Source: Variovorax paradoxus EPS (GTDB lineage Bacteria > Pseudomonadota > Gammaproteobacteria > Burkholderiales > Burkholderiaceae_C). Taken from it: a DNA stretch of 64,000 nucleotides. The notes beneath the pieces were generated by a model that saw only the letters and a list, made by a program, of their open reading frames with translations, was not told where the DNA came from and did not search any database. Shown here piece after piece: positions 45,466 to 54,256 of the stretch. The DNA lies in the NCBI RefSeq assembly GCF_000184745.1, contig NC_014931.1:2604001-2668000 (forward strand), given 5' to 3'. Position 1 is the first letter of the stretch, and each line of letters starts with the position of its first letter. A program made the translations under genes and the position numbers.

Positions 45466-45481
45466 CTGTATCTATGTACAG
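45466..45481 (-). promoter_or_regulatory. Second LexA (SOS) box
   Basis: CTGT-N8-ACAG with centre ATCTATGT, perfect in both half-sites. On the minus strand a TATACT -10-like hexamer (45480-45485) overlaps its upstream end. It lies between the stop of the SGNH hydrolase gene and the start of the 78-residue ORF, both on the minus strand, so it can only serve the ORF/thpR transcript or a short RNA. Confidence 0.88.
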
Positions 45482-45493
45482 TATATTTGCAGC

Positions 45494-46777
45494 CTATCGG
45501 GGGTCGCTGCCGAGCAGCGCGTCGAGGTCGATGGCCGCCGCCATCGCCTCGTAGCCGGCGTCGCCCGGATGCAAATGGTCGCCCGAATCCATCGCCGCCT
45601 TCAGGCGGATCGGCCGGGCCGGATCGCGCAGCAGCGCATCGAAATCGACCACCGCGTCGAACGCGCCACTTTCGCGAATCCAGCGGTTCACGGCCTGGCG
45701 CACCTTGTCCTTCTCGGGCGAGTGATGGCCTTCGAGCGCGGTGCCTTCCAGCCCGCGTTCGTTGGGCGTGATCGTGCCGGCCACGATGCGCACGTTGTGG
45801 GCGCGTGCCATCGCGATCAACTGGCGGAAGCCCAGGATCAGCTCTTCCGCGCGCATCGCCGGCTCCTGCGGCGCGAAGGGGCCGCCGGGCCAGCCGATGT
45901 CGTTGGTGCCCAGCAGCACGATCACGGCGCGCACGCCCGGCTGCGCGAACACGTCGCGCCCCGCGCGCTCGAGGCCGGCGCGGCCCATGCCGTCCTTCAT
46001 CAACCGGCCGCCGGAGATGCCGGCGTTCAGCACGCCGACGCCGCGCGGGGCCAGGCGCTCGGCCAGCGCATCGGGCCAGCGCGTGTTGGCGCCGGGCGTG
46101 GAACCGTTGCCGTCGGTAATCGAATCGCCCAGCGCAACGACGGTGGCCGGCGGCGCGGGCGTTTCGACGACGAGGCCGCTGACGTAGACGCGCGTGCTCC
46201 ATTGCGATGCCGCAGCGGGCATCTGCGCGGCGCCGGTCAGGTCGCCGCCTGCGACATACGCTGTCTCGCGCGCATCGAAATGAAAGCCCGCGGGCTGGCT
46301 GGGCTTCGGCAGATAGAGCGACACCGCGACCTCGCTGAGCGCGGGCAACGGCAGGTCGACCGGATCGCTGACCAGCCGCGCACCCGGCGGCACGGTCACC
46401 TCGGCCTGCCCGCCGAAGCGCACCGCGCGGTCGGTGCCTTCGACGATGGCCGAGCCCTCGCCATGCCGCGCCACGCGCGCCGCGCCGATGTACAGCGGCG
46501 CCGTGCCGCCTTCGTTGCTGATCACCACGCGCAGCTTCGCGCCGCCGATGCTCAGCCGTGCCACCTGGCGAATGGTCTGCCGGTTGAATTGGAAGGGCAG
46601 GCCGCTCGGCAGCACGAAGTCGCCGCCCCAGATGGGCTGGGTGCTGACCATCCAGCTGGGGCTCCAGTACGTGCGTGCGGACGGCGTGGTTTGCGCTGCC
46701 GATACGGCCGTGATGCCCGCGAGGGTCAGCGCCGCGGCGCCGCGCTTGAGGATCGATCCGAAGGTGGATGCATGCAT
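45494..46777 (-). CDS. Secreted SGNH/GDSL hydrolase with N-terminal carbohydrate-binding-like domain
   Basis: 427 residues from ATG at MHASTFGSI, with AAGGA seven bases before. Signal peptide to about 29 (GITAVSAAQ). Residues 30-195 form a beta-rich domain (WSPSWMVSTQPIWGGDFVLP). The SGNH core then shows block I VALGDSITDGNGS (Ser nucleophile about 226), block II Gly in NAGISGGRL, block III GTNDIG and block V DHLHPGDAGY (Asp, His). Family members are esterases or carbohydrate acetyl-esterases acting outside the cytoplasm. Divergent from a LysR gene that may control it. Confidence 0.88.
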   Translation of the reverse strand: MHASTFGSILKRGAAALTLAGITAVSAAQTTPSARTYWSPSWMVSTQPIWGGDFVLPSGLPFQFNRQTIRQVARLSIGGAKLRVVISNEGGTAPLYIGAARVARHGEGSAIVEGTDRAVRFGGQAEVTVPPGARLVSDPVDLPLPALSEVAVSLYLPKPSQPAGFHFDARETAYVAGGDLTGAAQMPAAASQWSTRVYVSGLVVETPAPPATVVALGDSITDGNGSTPGANTRWPDALAERLAPRGVGVLNAGISGGRLMKDGMGRAGLERAGRDVFAQPGVRAVIVLLGTNDIGWPGGPFAPQEPAMRAEELILGFRQLIAMARAHNVRIVAGTITPNERGLEGTALEGHHSPEKDKVRQAVNRWIRESGAFDAVVDFDALLRDPARPIRLKAAMDSGDHLHPGDAGYEAMAAAIDLDALLGSDPR

Positions 46778-46838
46778 GTTCGTGTCCTTGAAAGTGAAGC
46801 GAGGGCTCGACTTTCTTGCATGCGAGATCGGATGGGTA

Positions 46839-46855
46839 GATGGCAAAATTGCATC
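46839..46855. promoter_or_regulatory. Candidate LysR site between SGNH hydrolase and lysR
   Basis: Imperfect inverted repeat, arms GATG(G)CAA and TTGCATC around AA, located 26 bases before the lysR start in the divergent gap. Position fits a LysR operator; no second copy is seen, so support is weak. Confidence 0.35.
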
Positions 46856-46881
46856 CAACGCATTCCTGAATCGAATACACC

Positions 46882-47853
46882 ATGGACACCTTGCGCGCGC
46901 TCTCGGCCTTCGTGCACAGCGTCGAACTCGGTAGCCTCTCGGGCGCGGCCCGCGCGCTCGACACCACGCAGCCCACCATCAGCAAGCTGGTCGCGGGGCT
47001 GGAACGGTCGCTGGGCGTGCGTCTGATGCGACGCGGCGCCACGGGTCTGAGCCTGACTGAAGAAGGGCAGCGCTTCCACGAGCGCGCCCGTCGCGTGCTG
47101 GAGGACTACGGCGATGCGGTCGCCGATGCGCGCGAGCAGGTGCAGCAGCCGCAAGGCCTGCTGCGCGTGAGCGCGCCAGTCACCATGGGGCAGCGGCACC
47201 TCAACGCGATGGCGATGGAGTTCCTGCGGCTGTACCCCGACATCGAACTGGAACTGGTGCTCGACGACCGCTTCGTCGATCCGCGCGAGGAACGCATCGA
47301 TGTCTCGCTGCGCGTGGGCGGCGCGCTGCCGCCCGACCTTGTCGCGAAGCATCTCGGCTCATGGCCCCGCGTGCTCGTTGCATCACCCGACTACATCGCC
47401 GCGCGCGGCAAGCCTCGCAACCCGAAGGACCTGCTCTCGCACGACTACATCCGCTACGCCGCAGGCGACGATGGCGTCCTGCTGCAGGGCCCGGAAGGCG
47501 CCGTGACCGTGCCGGTGCGCAGCCGCTTGCGCGTGAACAACGCGGTGGCCATGCTCGACAGCGTGCTCGGCGGCGCCGGCATCTCTCTGCAACCGACATG
47601 GATGGTGGCCAGCCATCTGGCCGATGGCAGCCTGGTGCGCGTGCTCGCGCGCCACACGGGGCCGGCGCAGGAGGTGCACCTGCTCTACGCTCCGCGCCGC
47701 CACCAGCCGCTGCGCGTGCGCGTGCTGGTGGACTTCCTGGCAGAGCGCGTGGCGCGGCTGCCAGGGGCAATGCATCACTCCACGCGGACTTCGAAGTACG
47801 CCTCGTCCGCCTCGCCCAGCGCGCGAAATCCCGCCGTCTTCGCCGCGTCGTAG
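46882..47853 (+). CDS. LysR family transcriptional regulator
   Basis: 323 residues. N-terminal HTH (SLSGAARALDTTQPTISKLV, then GLERSLGVRLMRR) and a CrgA-type effector domain (LLRVSAPVTMGQRHLNAM; VSLRVGGALPPDLVAKHLGS). It is divergent from the SGNH hydrolase. The last 25 residues (HSTRTSKYASSASPSARN) run over the end of the convergent small gene by 79 bases and look unlike the family, so the tail may be a recent extension after loss of an earlier stop. Confidence 0.9.
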   Translation: MDTLRALSAFVHSVELGSLSGAARALDTTQPTISKLVAGLERSLGVRLMRRGATGLSLTEEGQRFHERARRVLEDYGDAVADAREQVQQPQGLLRVSAPVTMGQRHLNAMAMEFLRLYPDIELELVLDDRFVDPREERIDVSLRVGGALPPDLVAKHLGSWPRVLVASPDYIAARGKPRNPKDLLSHDYIRYAAGDDGVLLQGPEGAVTVPVRSRLRVNNAVAMLDSVLGGAGISLQPTWMVASHLADGSLVRVLARHTGPAQEVHLLYAPRRHQPLRVRVLVDFLAERVARLPGAMHHSTRTSKYASSASPSARNPAVFAAS

Positions 47854-48059
47854 GCCTTGGCCCAGCGCGCGGCCAGCGCAATTTCGTCCTTGGTGAGTTC
47901 GTCGGCGCTGGATTCGCTGGCGTTCTCGAATGCCTTCAGCGCGGGCTCGACCTCGTCGCCCAGCAGCTTGTCGAGTTCGCGGCGAAAGCGGGTCTCCGCG
48001 GTGGCGATGACGTCGCTCGGCGCGTCGGGAAAATCGATCAGGGTCACGGTGTAGCTCAT
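47775..48059 (-). CDS. Small unknown protein
   Basis: 94 residues from MSYTVTLIDFPDAPSDVIAT. Acidic and helical: a beta strand then three helices (AETRFRRELDKLLGDEVEPA; LTKDEIALAARWAKAYDAA; FRALGEADEAYFEVRVE). No domain recognised. Its 3' end overlaps the LysR gene on the other strand by 79 bases. GC3 pattern and the clean start support coding, but no function can be offered. Confidence 0.6.
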   Translation of the reverse strand: MSYTVTLIDFPDAPSDVIATAETRFRRELDKLLGDEVEPALKAFENASESSADELTKDEIALAARWAKAYDAAKTAGFRALGEADEAYFEVRVE

Positions 48060-48145
48060 GGGGCGCGATGCTACGTGATGACCGTGACGGCGCGTGCCCA
48101 CGCGCACAATCGCGGCCATTCCTTTCGACCCAGCCCCGCCGCGCC

Positions 48146-49039
48146 GTGAACCTGCACCGCCTCGACCTCGTCTCGCTCTCGCTCTTCAACCTCGTGGTGC
48201 GCACCGGCAGCATCAGCAAGGGCGCCGAGCTTGCGCGCCTGGCGGTGGGCGCGGCGAGCAAGCGCATCTCCGATCTGGAAGCTGCCGTCGGCACCGAACT
48301 CTTCGAACGCCACTCGCGCGGCGTCACGCTCACCGTCGCGGGCGACGCGCTGCACCGGCATGCGCAGCGCATCCTGAACGACGTCGACCAGCTCGCGGCC
48401 GACCTGTCCGACTACGCGTCGGGCGTGCTCGGCGTCGTCCGGCTGTGGGTCAACACCTCGGCCGTGACGCAGTTCCTGCCGCGCGAGCTCGCGAGCTTCG
48501 TGGCGGCCAACCCCGGCATCCGCATCGAGCTCGAAGAGCAGAACAGCAGCGAGATCGTGCTGGCCGTGCTCGACGGCCGCGCCGACGTCGGCATCTTTGC
48601 CGACCGCACGCCCACGCTGGGCCTGGACATCGTGAACTACCGCGAAGACCGCCTGGTGCTGGTGGTGCCGCGCGGCCATCCGCTTGCGCGTCGCAAAAGC
48701 GTGCGCTTCGAAGAAGCCTGCGACTTCGACTTCGTGACCCTCTCGGGCGCCACCTCGCTCGCGCAGCGCTTGCAGGCGGCCAGCGAAACGCTGGGGCGGC
48801 GGCTCAAGCTGCGCATCCAGGTGCGAAGCTTCGATGCGATGTGCCAGATGGTCGCCGCGGGCATGGGCGTGGCGGTGCTGCCGCGCGAGGCGATCCAGCC
48901 GCACCTGCGCTCGATGAATCTGCGCGAGATCACGCTGGAAGGCGACTGGACCCGCCGGCATCTCGTGATCGGCCTGCGCGATGCGGGCGCGGTGCCGCGC
49001 CACGTGCGGACCCTCATCGATCACCTCTGCGCGGGTTAA
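48146..49039 (+). CDS. LysR family transcriptional regulator (controls adjacent acyl-CoA cluster)
   Basis: 297 residues from GTG at VNLHRLDLVSLSLFNLVVRT; the frame upstream lacks HTH character. HTH: GSISKGAELARLAVGAASKR followed by ISDLEAAVGTELFERHSRGV. Effector domain with DVGIFADRTPTLGLDIV and MVAAGMGVAVLPREAI. The next three genes on the same strand (CoA transferase, HMG-CoA lyase-like, Bug binding protein) are its probable targets, 129 bases downstream. Confidence 0.88.
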   Translation: MNLHRLDLVSLSLFNLVVRTGSISKGAELARLAVGAASKRISDLEAAVGTELFERHSRGVTLTVAGDALHRHAQRILNDVDQLAADLSDYASGVLGVVRLWVNTSAVTQFLPRELASFVAANPGIRIELEEQNSSEIVLAVLDGRADVGIFADRTPTLGLDIVNYREDRLVLVVPRGHPLARRKSVRFEEACDFDFVTLSGATSLAQRLQAASETLGRRLKLRIQVRSFDAMCQMVAAGMGVAVLPREAIQPHLRSMNLREITLEGDWTRRHLVIGLRDAGAVPRHVRTLIDHLCAG

Positions 49040-49168
49040 CCCCTTCCAGCTTTCGCGGATCGCGAAAGCTGGGTGCGCGCCTTTGTCGTTCCTTCTTCGA
49101 AGCCGGCTGCCCAGAATCCGGACATCGGATGCAGCACCCCGCCTGCATCCCCTCGGAGACGACAACAC

Positions 49169-50377
49169 ATGGCTTCCACGCTCCCCACCCCCAGTGCCTT
49201 GCAAGGCGTGCGCGTCATCGAAATGGGCCAGCTCATCGCCGGCCCCTTCGCGGGCAAGACGCTCGGCGAATTCGGTGCCGACGTCGTCAAGATCGAGCCG
49301 CCCGGCAGCGGCGACCCGCTGCGCAACTGGCGGCTGATCCAGGAGGGCACCTCGGTCTGGTGGCAGGTGCAGTCGCGCAACAAGCGCTCCATCGCGCTGG
49401 ACCTGCGCAGCACCGAAGGCCAGGACATCGCGCGCAAGCTCATCGCCGAGGCCGACGTGCTGATCGAGAACTTCCGCCCCGGCACGCTCGAAGGCTGGGG
49501 CATGGGCTACGACGTGCTCTCGGCACTCAACCCTGGCCTCGTGATGCTGCGCATCTCGGGCTACGGGCAGACCGGCCCCTACCGCGACCTGCCGGGCTTC
49601 GGTGCCATCGGCGAGGCGATGGGCGGGCTGCGCCATCTCACAGGCGAACCGGGGAATGTGCCGGTGCGTTGCGGCATCTCCATCGGCGACACGCTGGCCG
49701 CGCTGCACGGCACCATCGGCGTGCTCACGGCGCTCTATCACCGCAAGGTGAACGGCGGCAAGGGGCAGGTGATCGACGTCGCGCTCAACGAGGCGGTGTT
49801 CAACGTCATGGAGAGCCTCGTGCCCGAGTACAGCGCCTTCGGTGCCGTGCGCGAGCCTGCGGGCAGCGCGTTGCCAGGCATTGCGCCGTCGAACGCCTAC
49901 CGCTGCAGCGACGGCTTCGTGCTGATCGCAGGCAACGGCGACAGCATCTTCAAGCGGCTGATGCAGACCATCGGCCGCGACGACCTCGGCGCCGATGCGG
50001 CGCTCGCCGACAACGCGGGCCGGGTGGCGCGCGTGGATGAACTCGACGGCGCCATCGAGGCATGGACGCTGGTGCGCTCCGTGGCCGAGGTGCTCGAAAT
50101 GCTCGGTGCGGCGCGCGTGCCCGCCGGCAAGGTCTACACCGCCAGGGACATCTGCGAAGACCCGCACTACCGCGCACGCGACATGCTGCTGCAGCAACGC
50201 ACGCGCGACGGCCACGACATCGAGGTGCCCGGCGTCGTGCCCAAGCTCATGGGCACGCCGGGCACGGTGCGCTCTTCGGCGCCGGGCCTGGGTGACGACA
50301 CGGATTCGGTGCTCGACGAACTCGGCTTCAGCGCCGATGACATCGCCGCCTTGCGCGGCAGAAAGGTGGTTGCATGA
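49169..50377 (+). CDS. Class III CoA-transferase (CaiB/BaiF family)
   Basis: 402 residues. Family III features: VRVIEMGQLIAGPFAGKTLG at the N-terminus, VVKIEPPGSGDPLRNW, the nucleotide-contact NKRSIALDLR and the catalytic Asp174 in GISIGDTLAALHG. Reaction: transfer of CoA between carboxylic acids (for example succinyl-CoA to a dicarboxylate) through an Asp-CoA anhydride. GGAGA precedes the ATG. Its stop overlaps the lyase start by ATGA, so the two products should be made together and act in sequence: activation, then cleavage. Confidence 0.92.
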   Translation: MASTLPTPSALQGVRVIEMGQLIAGPFAGKTLGEFGADVVKIEPPGSGDPLRNWRLIQEGTSVWWQVQSRNKRSIALDLRSTEGQDIARKLIAEADVLIENFRPGTLEGWGMGYDVLSALNPGLVMLRISGYGQTGPYRDLPGFGAIGEAMGGLRHLTGEPGNVPVRCGISIGDTLAALHGTIGVLTALYHRKVNGGKGQVIDVALNEAVFNVMESLVPEYSAFGAVREPAGSALPGIAPSNAYRCSDGFVLIAGNGDSIFKRLMQTIGRDDLGADAALADNAGRVARVDELDGAIEAWTLVRSVAEVLEMLGAARVPAGKVYTARDICEDPHYRARDMLLQQRTRDGHDIEVPGVVPKLMGTPGTVRSSAPGLGDDTDSVLDELGFSADDIAALRGRKVVA

Positions 50378-51366
50378 ACAACGCGGACAACGCAGTCTGG
50401 AACGGCGCCTCGCGGCGCATCAGGATGTACGAGGTCGGCACGCGCGACGGTCTGCAGGCCGAAGCGGCCTTCGTACCGACGGAAGACAAGATCGAACTGG
50501 TCAACGCGCTCTCTCGCGCGGGCATGGCGAAGATCGAGGTCACGGCCTTCGTCTCGCCGAAGGCGATTCCCGCGCTGTCGGACGCCGAGATCGTGCTGCG
50601 CGAGATCGAGCGCATGCCCGGCGTGGTCTACAGCGCGTTGGTGCCCAACGTGCGCGGCGCCGAGCGCGCGATCGACGCACAGGCCAACGAGATGAACCTC
50701 GTGATGTCGGCCAGCGAGAGCCACAACCTCGCCAACCTGCGCATGACGCGCGATCAATCGCTGCGGGGCCTTGCCGAAGTGGCGGCGCTCGCGCGGCAGG
50801 CCGGTGTGGCGGTCAACGTGTCGCTCTCGTGCAGCTTCGGCTGCCCGATCGAAGGCGACCTCGCGGAGAGCGATGTGTTCGCATGGTGCGGGCGCTTCAT
50901 CGACGAGATCGGCGCGACCGGCATCACGCTGTGCGACACCACCGGCATGGCCTATCCGGGGCAGGTCGCGCGCATGGTGCGCGAATTCATCGCGCGCTGG
51001 CCCGGCACCGACCTGACCCTGCATTTCCACAACACGCGCGGCATGGGCCTCGCGAACGTGCTCGCGTCCATCGACGCGGGCGCGCGCTGCTTCGACGCCT
51101 CGATCGGCGGCATCGGCGGCTGCCCCTATGCGCCGGGCGCTTCGGGCAACGTGTGCAGCGAGGACATCGCGCATGCGCTGGAGCTCATGGGCTACGACAC
51201 CGGCATCGACGTGCAGGCGCTGATGGCGGCCGCGCGGCGCCTGCCGGCGCTCATCGGTCGCGACACGCCGAGCCAGGTCGCGAAGGCCGGGCGCCGGCTC
51301 GACCTGCATCCGGCACCGGCCGATTTCGAGGCCACGCGGGCGCGGGCGCTGGCGCGCGAGCACTGA
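50374..51366 (+). CDS. Hydroxymethylglutaryl-CoA lyase family protein
   Basis: 330 residues. HMGL-like TIM barrel: EVGTRDGLQAEAAFVPTEDK (Arg-Asp catalytic pair), SLSCSFGCPIEGD, HFHNTRGMGLANVLASIDAG (His-x-His metal ligands) and the flexible catalytic-Cys loop GGCPYAPGASGN (Cys about 250). Reaction: retro-Claisen cleavage of a 3-hydroxy-3-methylacyl-CoA, classically HMG-CoA to acetyl-CoA and acetoacetate. Context with a CoA-transferase and a Bug protein suggests the free acid is imported, activated and split; which acid is unknown. Confidence 0.92.
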   Translation: MNNADNAVWNGASRRIRMYEVGTRDGLQAEAAFVPTEDKIELVNALSRAGMAKIEVTAFVSPKAIPALSDAEIVLREIERMPGVVYSALVPNVRGAERAIDAQANEMNLVMSASESHNLANLRMTRDQSLRGLAEVAALARQAGVAVNVSLSCSFGCPIEGDLAESDVFAWCGRFIDEIGATGITLCDTTGMAYPGQVARMVREFIARWPGTDLTLHFHNTRGMGLANVLASIDAGARCFDASIGGIGGCPYAPGASGNVCSEDIAHALELMGYDTGIDVQALMAAARRLPALIGRDTPSQVAKAGRRLDLHPAPADFEATRARALAREH

Positions 51367-51422
51367 CCACGGCACCGATTTCCCATCGACTTTCACTTCA
51401 ATAGAAAACCAGGAGACAAGAC

Positions 51423-52418
51423 ATGAAACGGCATCCGAATCCTTCATCCGTGTCACGCCGCAGCCTCTGCGCGCTGACCGCTTTCGCAGCGTTGATCGGC
51501 AGCAGCAGCGCCTTCGCGCAGACTTACCCCACGCGCCCCGTCACGATGGTCGTAGGGGCCGCGGCCGGCGGTACCACCGACATCGCGGGGCGCATGCTGG
51601 CCGATCCGCTCGGCAAGGCGCTGGGCCAGTCGGTCATCGTGGACAACAAGTCGGGCGCGAGCGGCGTCATCGCCGCGGTGCAGGTCAAGCGCGCCGAGCC
51701 CGATGGGCAGACGCTGCTGATGCAGTACTCGGGCTACCACGTCATCTCCCCGCACGTCGTGAAGCAGAAGCAATGGGCGCCCGAAGACCTGCGCGCGGTG
51801 GCCAACGTGCTGAGCGCACCGCAGGTGGTGGTGGTGCGCGCGGACGTGCCGGTCAAGACCATGGCCGAGCTGATCGCCTACGCCAAGGCGCACCCGGGCA
51901 AGCTCACCTTCGCATCGTCGGGTCCCGGCTCGCTGCAGCACGTGACCGGCGCCATGCTCGAGCAGCAGGCCGGCATCCGCATCACGCACATTCCCTACAA
52001 GGGCACGGGGCCGGCGCTGCAGGACCTGCTGGGCGGCCAGGTCGACATGACCTTCGGCACGCCGCCGCCCTTCATGCCCTTCATCCAGTCGGGCAAGCTG
52101 CGCGCCATCGCGGTGACCGGCAAGACGCGCGTGGCGTCGCTGCCGGGCGTTCCGACGGCTGCCGAGGTGGGGCTGCCGAACCTCGATGCGACCTCGTGGT
52201 TCGCGGTGTTTGCACCGGCGAAGACGCCGCAGCCGGTCGTCGACCGGCTCAACGCCGAGATCTCGAAGATCGTGGCGACGCCGGCGTTCCAGCAGAAGGC
52301 GGCCGAGCTCGGCGCGACGGCCGACTACATGAACGCCAAGCAACTCGATGAGTTCAGCAAGGCCGAGTTCGTGCGCTGGGGCAAGGTGGTGGAGGCGGCA
52401 AAGATCGAGGCGGAGTGA
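51423..52418 (+). CDS. Tripartite tricarboxylate transporter-type substrate-binding protein (Bug family)
   Basis: 331 residues. Signal peptide to about 33 (SSAFAQ), mature start TYPTRPVTMVVGAAAGGTTD as in all Bug proteins. Typical pattern: GQSVIVDNKSGASGVIAAVQ, AHPGKLTFASSGPGS, HIPYKGTGPALQDLLGGQVD. AGGAGAC precedes the ATG. Bug proteins capture organic acids in the periplasm; most lack their own TctAB permease, as here. Third gene of the CoA transferase-lyase cluster, so it probably binds the acid those enzymes use. Confidence 0.92.
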   Translation: MKRHPNPSSVSRRSLCALTAFAALIGSSSAFAQTYPTRPVTMVVGAAAGGTTDIAGRMLADPLGKALGQSVIVDNKSGASGVIAAVQVKRAEPDGQTLLMQYSGYHVISPHVVKQKQWAPEDLRAVANVLSAPQVVVVRADVPVKTMAELIAYAKAHPGKLTFASSGPGSLQHVTGAMLEQQAGIRITHIPYKGTGPALQDLLGGQVDMTFGTPPPFMPFIQSGKLRAIAVTGKTRVASLPGVPTAAEVGLPNLDATSWFAVFAPAKTPQPVVDRLNAEISKIVATPAFQQKAAELGATADYMNAKQLDEFSKAEFVRWGKVVEAAKIEAE

Positions 52419-52474
52419 CCTGGCACCGAGGTCCGGTCTCCGCATCCGCATCGCGGCCGTCGTGCGCCTCCTGA

Positions 52475-54256
52475 CTACTGCACCGTGATCGCCTTGGCCG
52501 TCAGCGACGCGTCGAAGTTCAGCACCGACGGGTACTGCGGCCAGTTGACGCCCAGTGCCACGTTGTTCGGGTCACCGCCGCGGGCGAACGCCGCGAGGCT
52601 CTTCATCATCGCGTCCGAGAGCTCCAGCCGGCCCGGCTCGTTCGCCTTCGAGTTCGCGAACTTCGAATAGAGCGACGGGCCGAAGTTGCCGAACACGAAG
52701 GGCAGGTCGAAGGTGTGGGCGGCGCCGAAGATGTCGTTGAACGGCGCCGGCGACTTGTCCCAGTTGAACTGGTACCACCACAGCGGCACGTTCTGCGCCT
52801 GCAGCACCGGGAAGATCTGCTTGCGCAGCGCGATGAAGAAGTACTGGTTGTACAGGTCGGTCCGGGCGTTGAAGCCGGTCACCGGCGTCGTGACGGGCAG
52901 GTACTGGCCGGGAATCCATTGCTCCAGCGAGGTGGTGGGCGCGGCGTTCGGGTCGTAGCTGTAGGCCATCGAGAACACCGTCGGGTCGTCCAGGAGCCGG
53001 CCGCTGATGCCGCCGAACGCGGGCGAGGTGGCCAGGTTCTGCGGGAAGAGCTTGGTCTCGTCGCGCGTGTAGCCGGCCAGCACCGGCACCTTCAGGAACT
53101 GTCCCGCGTTGATCGCCGCGATCGGATCGACCGGGACCACCGTGCCGTCGTTCAGTGGGTTGGAGGCCGAGAGGCCCAGCGGCACCAGCTTCTTGAGCAC
53201 CGTCTGCAGCAGCGTGTCCGCGCTCTTGGACCGCAGGTACGCGGCCAGATCGGCGTTGCTCTGCCTGGCGATGTAGGTCGCCGCGGCCGCGTCGTCCGCC
53301 ACGGTGCCGTCGGCCACGAGCAGGGCGCTCAGCAGCGCATTGACCTGGTTCGGCTTGGTCGTGGCGGTCGCTACGCCGCCGCTCAGCGGAACCAGGCGCT
53401 GGAACAGCGCCGGCTTGGTGTTGGCCACCAGCGGCGAAACCATCAGCGCGTAGATGTTCACGGCCCCGGCCGACTGGCCCATCAGCGTGACGTTGGCCGG
53501 GTCGCCGCCGAAGTTCGCGATGTTCGCGTTGACGAACTTCATCCCCTTGATGAGGTCCAGGATCGCGTAGTTGCCGGAGTCGTCGTTCGCATCGGCGCCC
53601 GTCTTGAGCTGCGGCGAGGCGAGGAAACCCATGATGCCGAGGCGGTAGTTCACCGTGACCACGACTGCATTGGCCTTCTTCGCAAGCGCGGCGCCGTCGT
53701 ACACCGGATCGCCCGTGTAGCCGGTGATGTTGCTGCCGCCGTAGACGAAGACGATGACGGGCAGCTTGTCGGTCGCCTTGGCTGCCGATGGCGCCCAGAT
53801 GTTGAGGTACAGGCAGTCCTCGGCGCCGGTGGTCTTGCCGATGGAGGTGCCGATGGTCGCGTCGTACTGGTTGTTCTGGCCCGGGCCGTAGAGGCGGCCG
53901 GTCTGCACGCAGGCGTTGCCGAGCTTCTGCGCCGTCTTGACCGCGGTCCAGGGCTCCGGATCGACCGGTGCCTTCCAGCGCAGCGCACCGACCGGCGGCT
54001 TGGCGAAGGGCACGCCCTTCCAGTTGTAGGTGCCGTTCGTCGCGGAATCGTCGGTGCCGAGGATGCTGCCGTAGACGGTGGTGCGCTGCAGCGGCGAAGC
54101 CGCGGCCGGAGGCGGTTCGGCGGGCGGCGGGGCGGTCGCCGTGGGCGGGGGGAAGGGCGTGAACACGGGGTTGTTGCTTCCCCCGCCGCCGCAGGCGCTC
54201 AACTGCAGCAGGGCAAGGACGGCGCAGGCGGTGCCGGCGCGCAAGTGGCGAATCAT
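52475..54256 (-). CDS. Type B carboxylesterase lipoprotein
   Basis: 593 residues with CGGAGA before the ATG. Lipobox LQLSACGGGG (Cys22), a Pro-rich linker (PPPTATAPPPAEPPPAAA), then the carboxylesterase fold: FKGVPFAKPPVGALRW-like entry (NWKGVPFAKPPVGALRWK), GAEDCLYLNIW, oxyanion FVYGGSNITGY (GG), nucleophile LMGQSAGAVNIY, acid in TRDETKLF and His in GAAHTFDLPFVFG. Family hydrolyses carboxylic esters; attachment to the outer membrane is expected. No transcriptional partner is adjacent. Confidence 0.92.
   Translation of the reverse strand: MIRHLRAGTACAVLALLQLSACGGGGSNNPVFTPFPPPTATAPPPAEPPPAAASPLQRTTVYGSILGTDDSATNGTYNWKGVPFAKPPVGALRWKAPVDPEPWTAVKTAQKLGNACVQTGRLYGPGQNNQYDATIGTSIGKTTGAEDCLYLNIWAPSAAKATDKLPVIVFVYGGSNITGYTGDPVYDGAALAKKANAVVVTVNYRLGIMGFLASPQLKTGADANDDSGNYAILDLIKGMKFVNANIANFGGDPANVTLMGQSAGAVNIYALMVSPLVANTKPALFQRLVPLSGGVATATTKPNQVNALLSALLVADGTVADDAAAATYIARQSNADLAAYLRSKSADTLLQTVLKKLVPLGLSASNPLNDGTVVPVDPIAAINAGQFLKVPVLAGYTRDETKLFPQNLATSPAFGGISGRLLDDPTVFSMAYSYDPNAAPTTSLEQWIPGQYLPVTTPVTGFNARTDLYNQYFFIALRKQIFPVLQAQNVPLWWYQFNWDKSPAPFNDIFGAAHTFDLPFVFGNFGPSLYSKFANSKANEPGRLELSDAMMKSLAAFARGGDPNNVALGVNWPQYPSVLNFDASLTAKAITVQ

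Noticed and set aside
36916..45481. The SOS region as a mobile island
   Set aside because: No integrase, transposase, attachment repeat or composition change was seen at either end.
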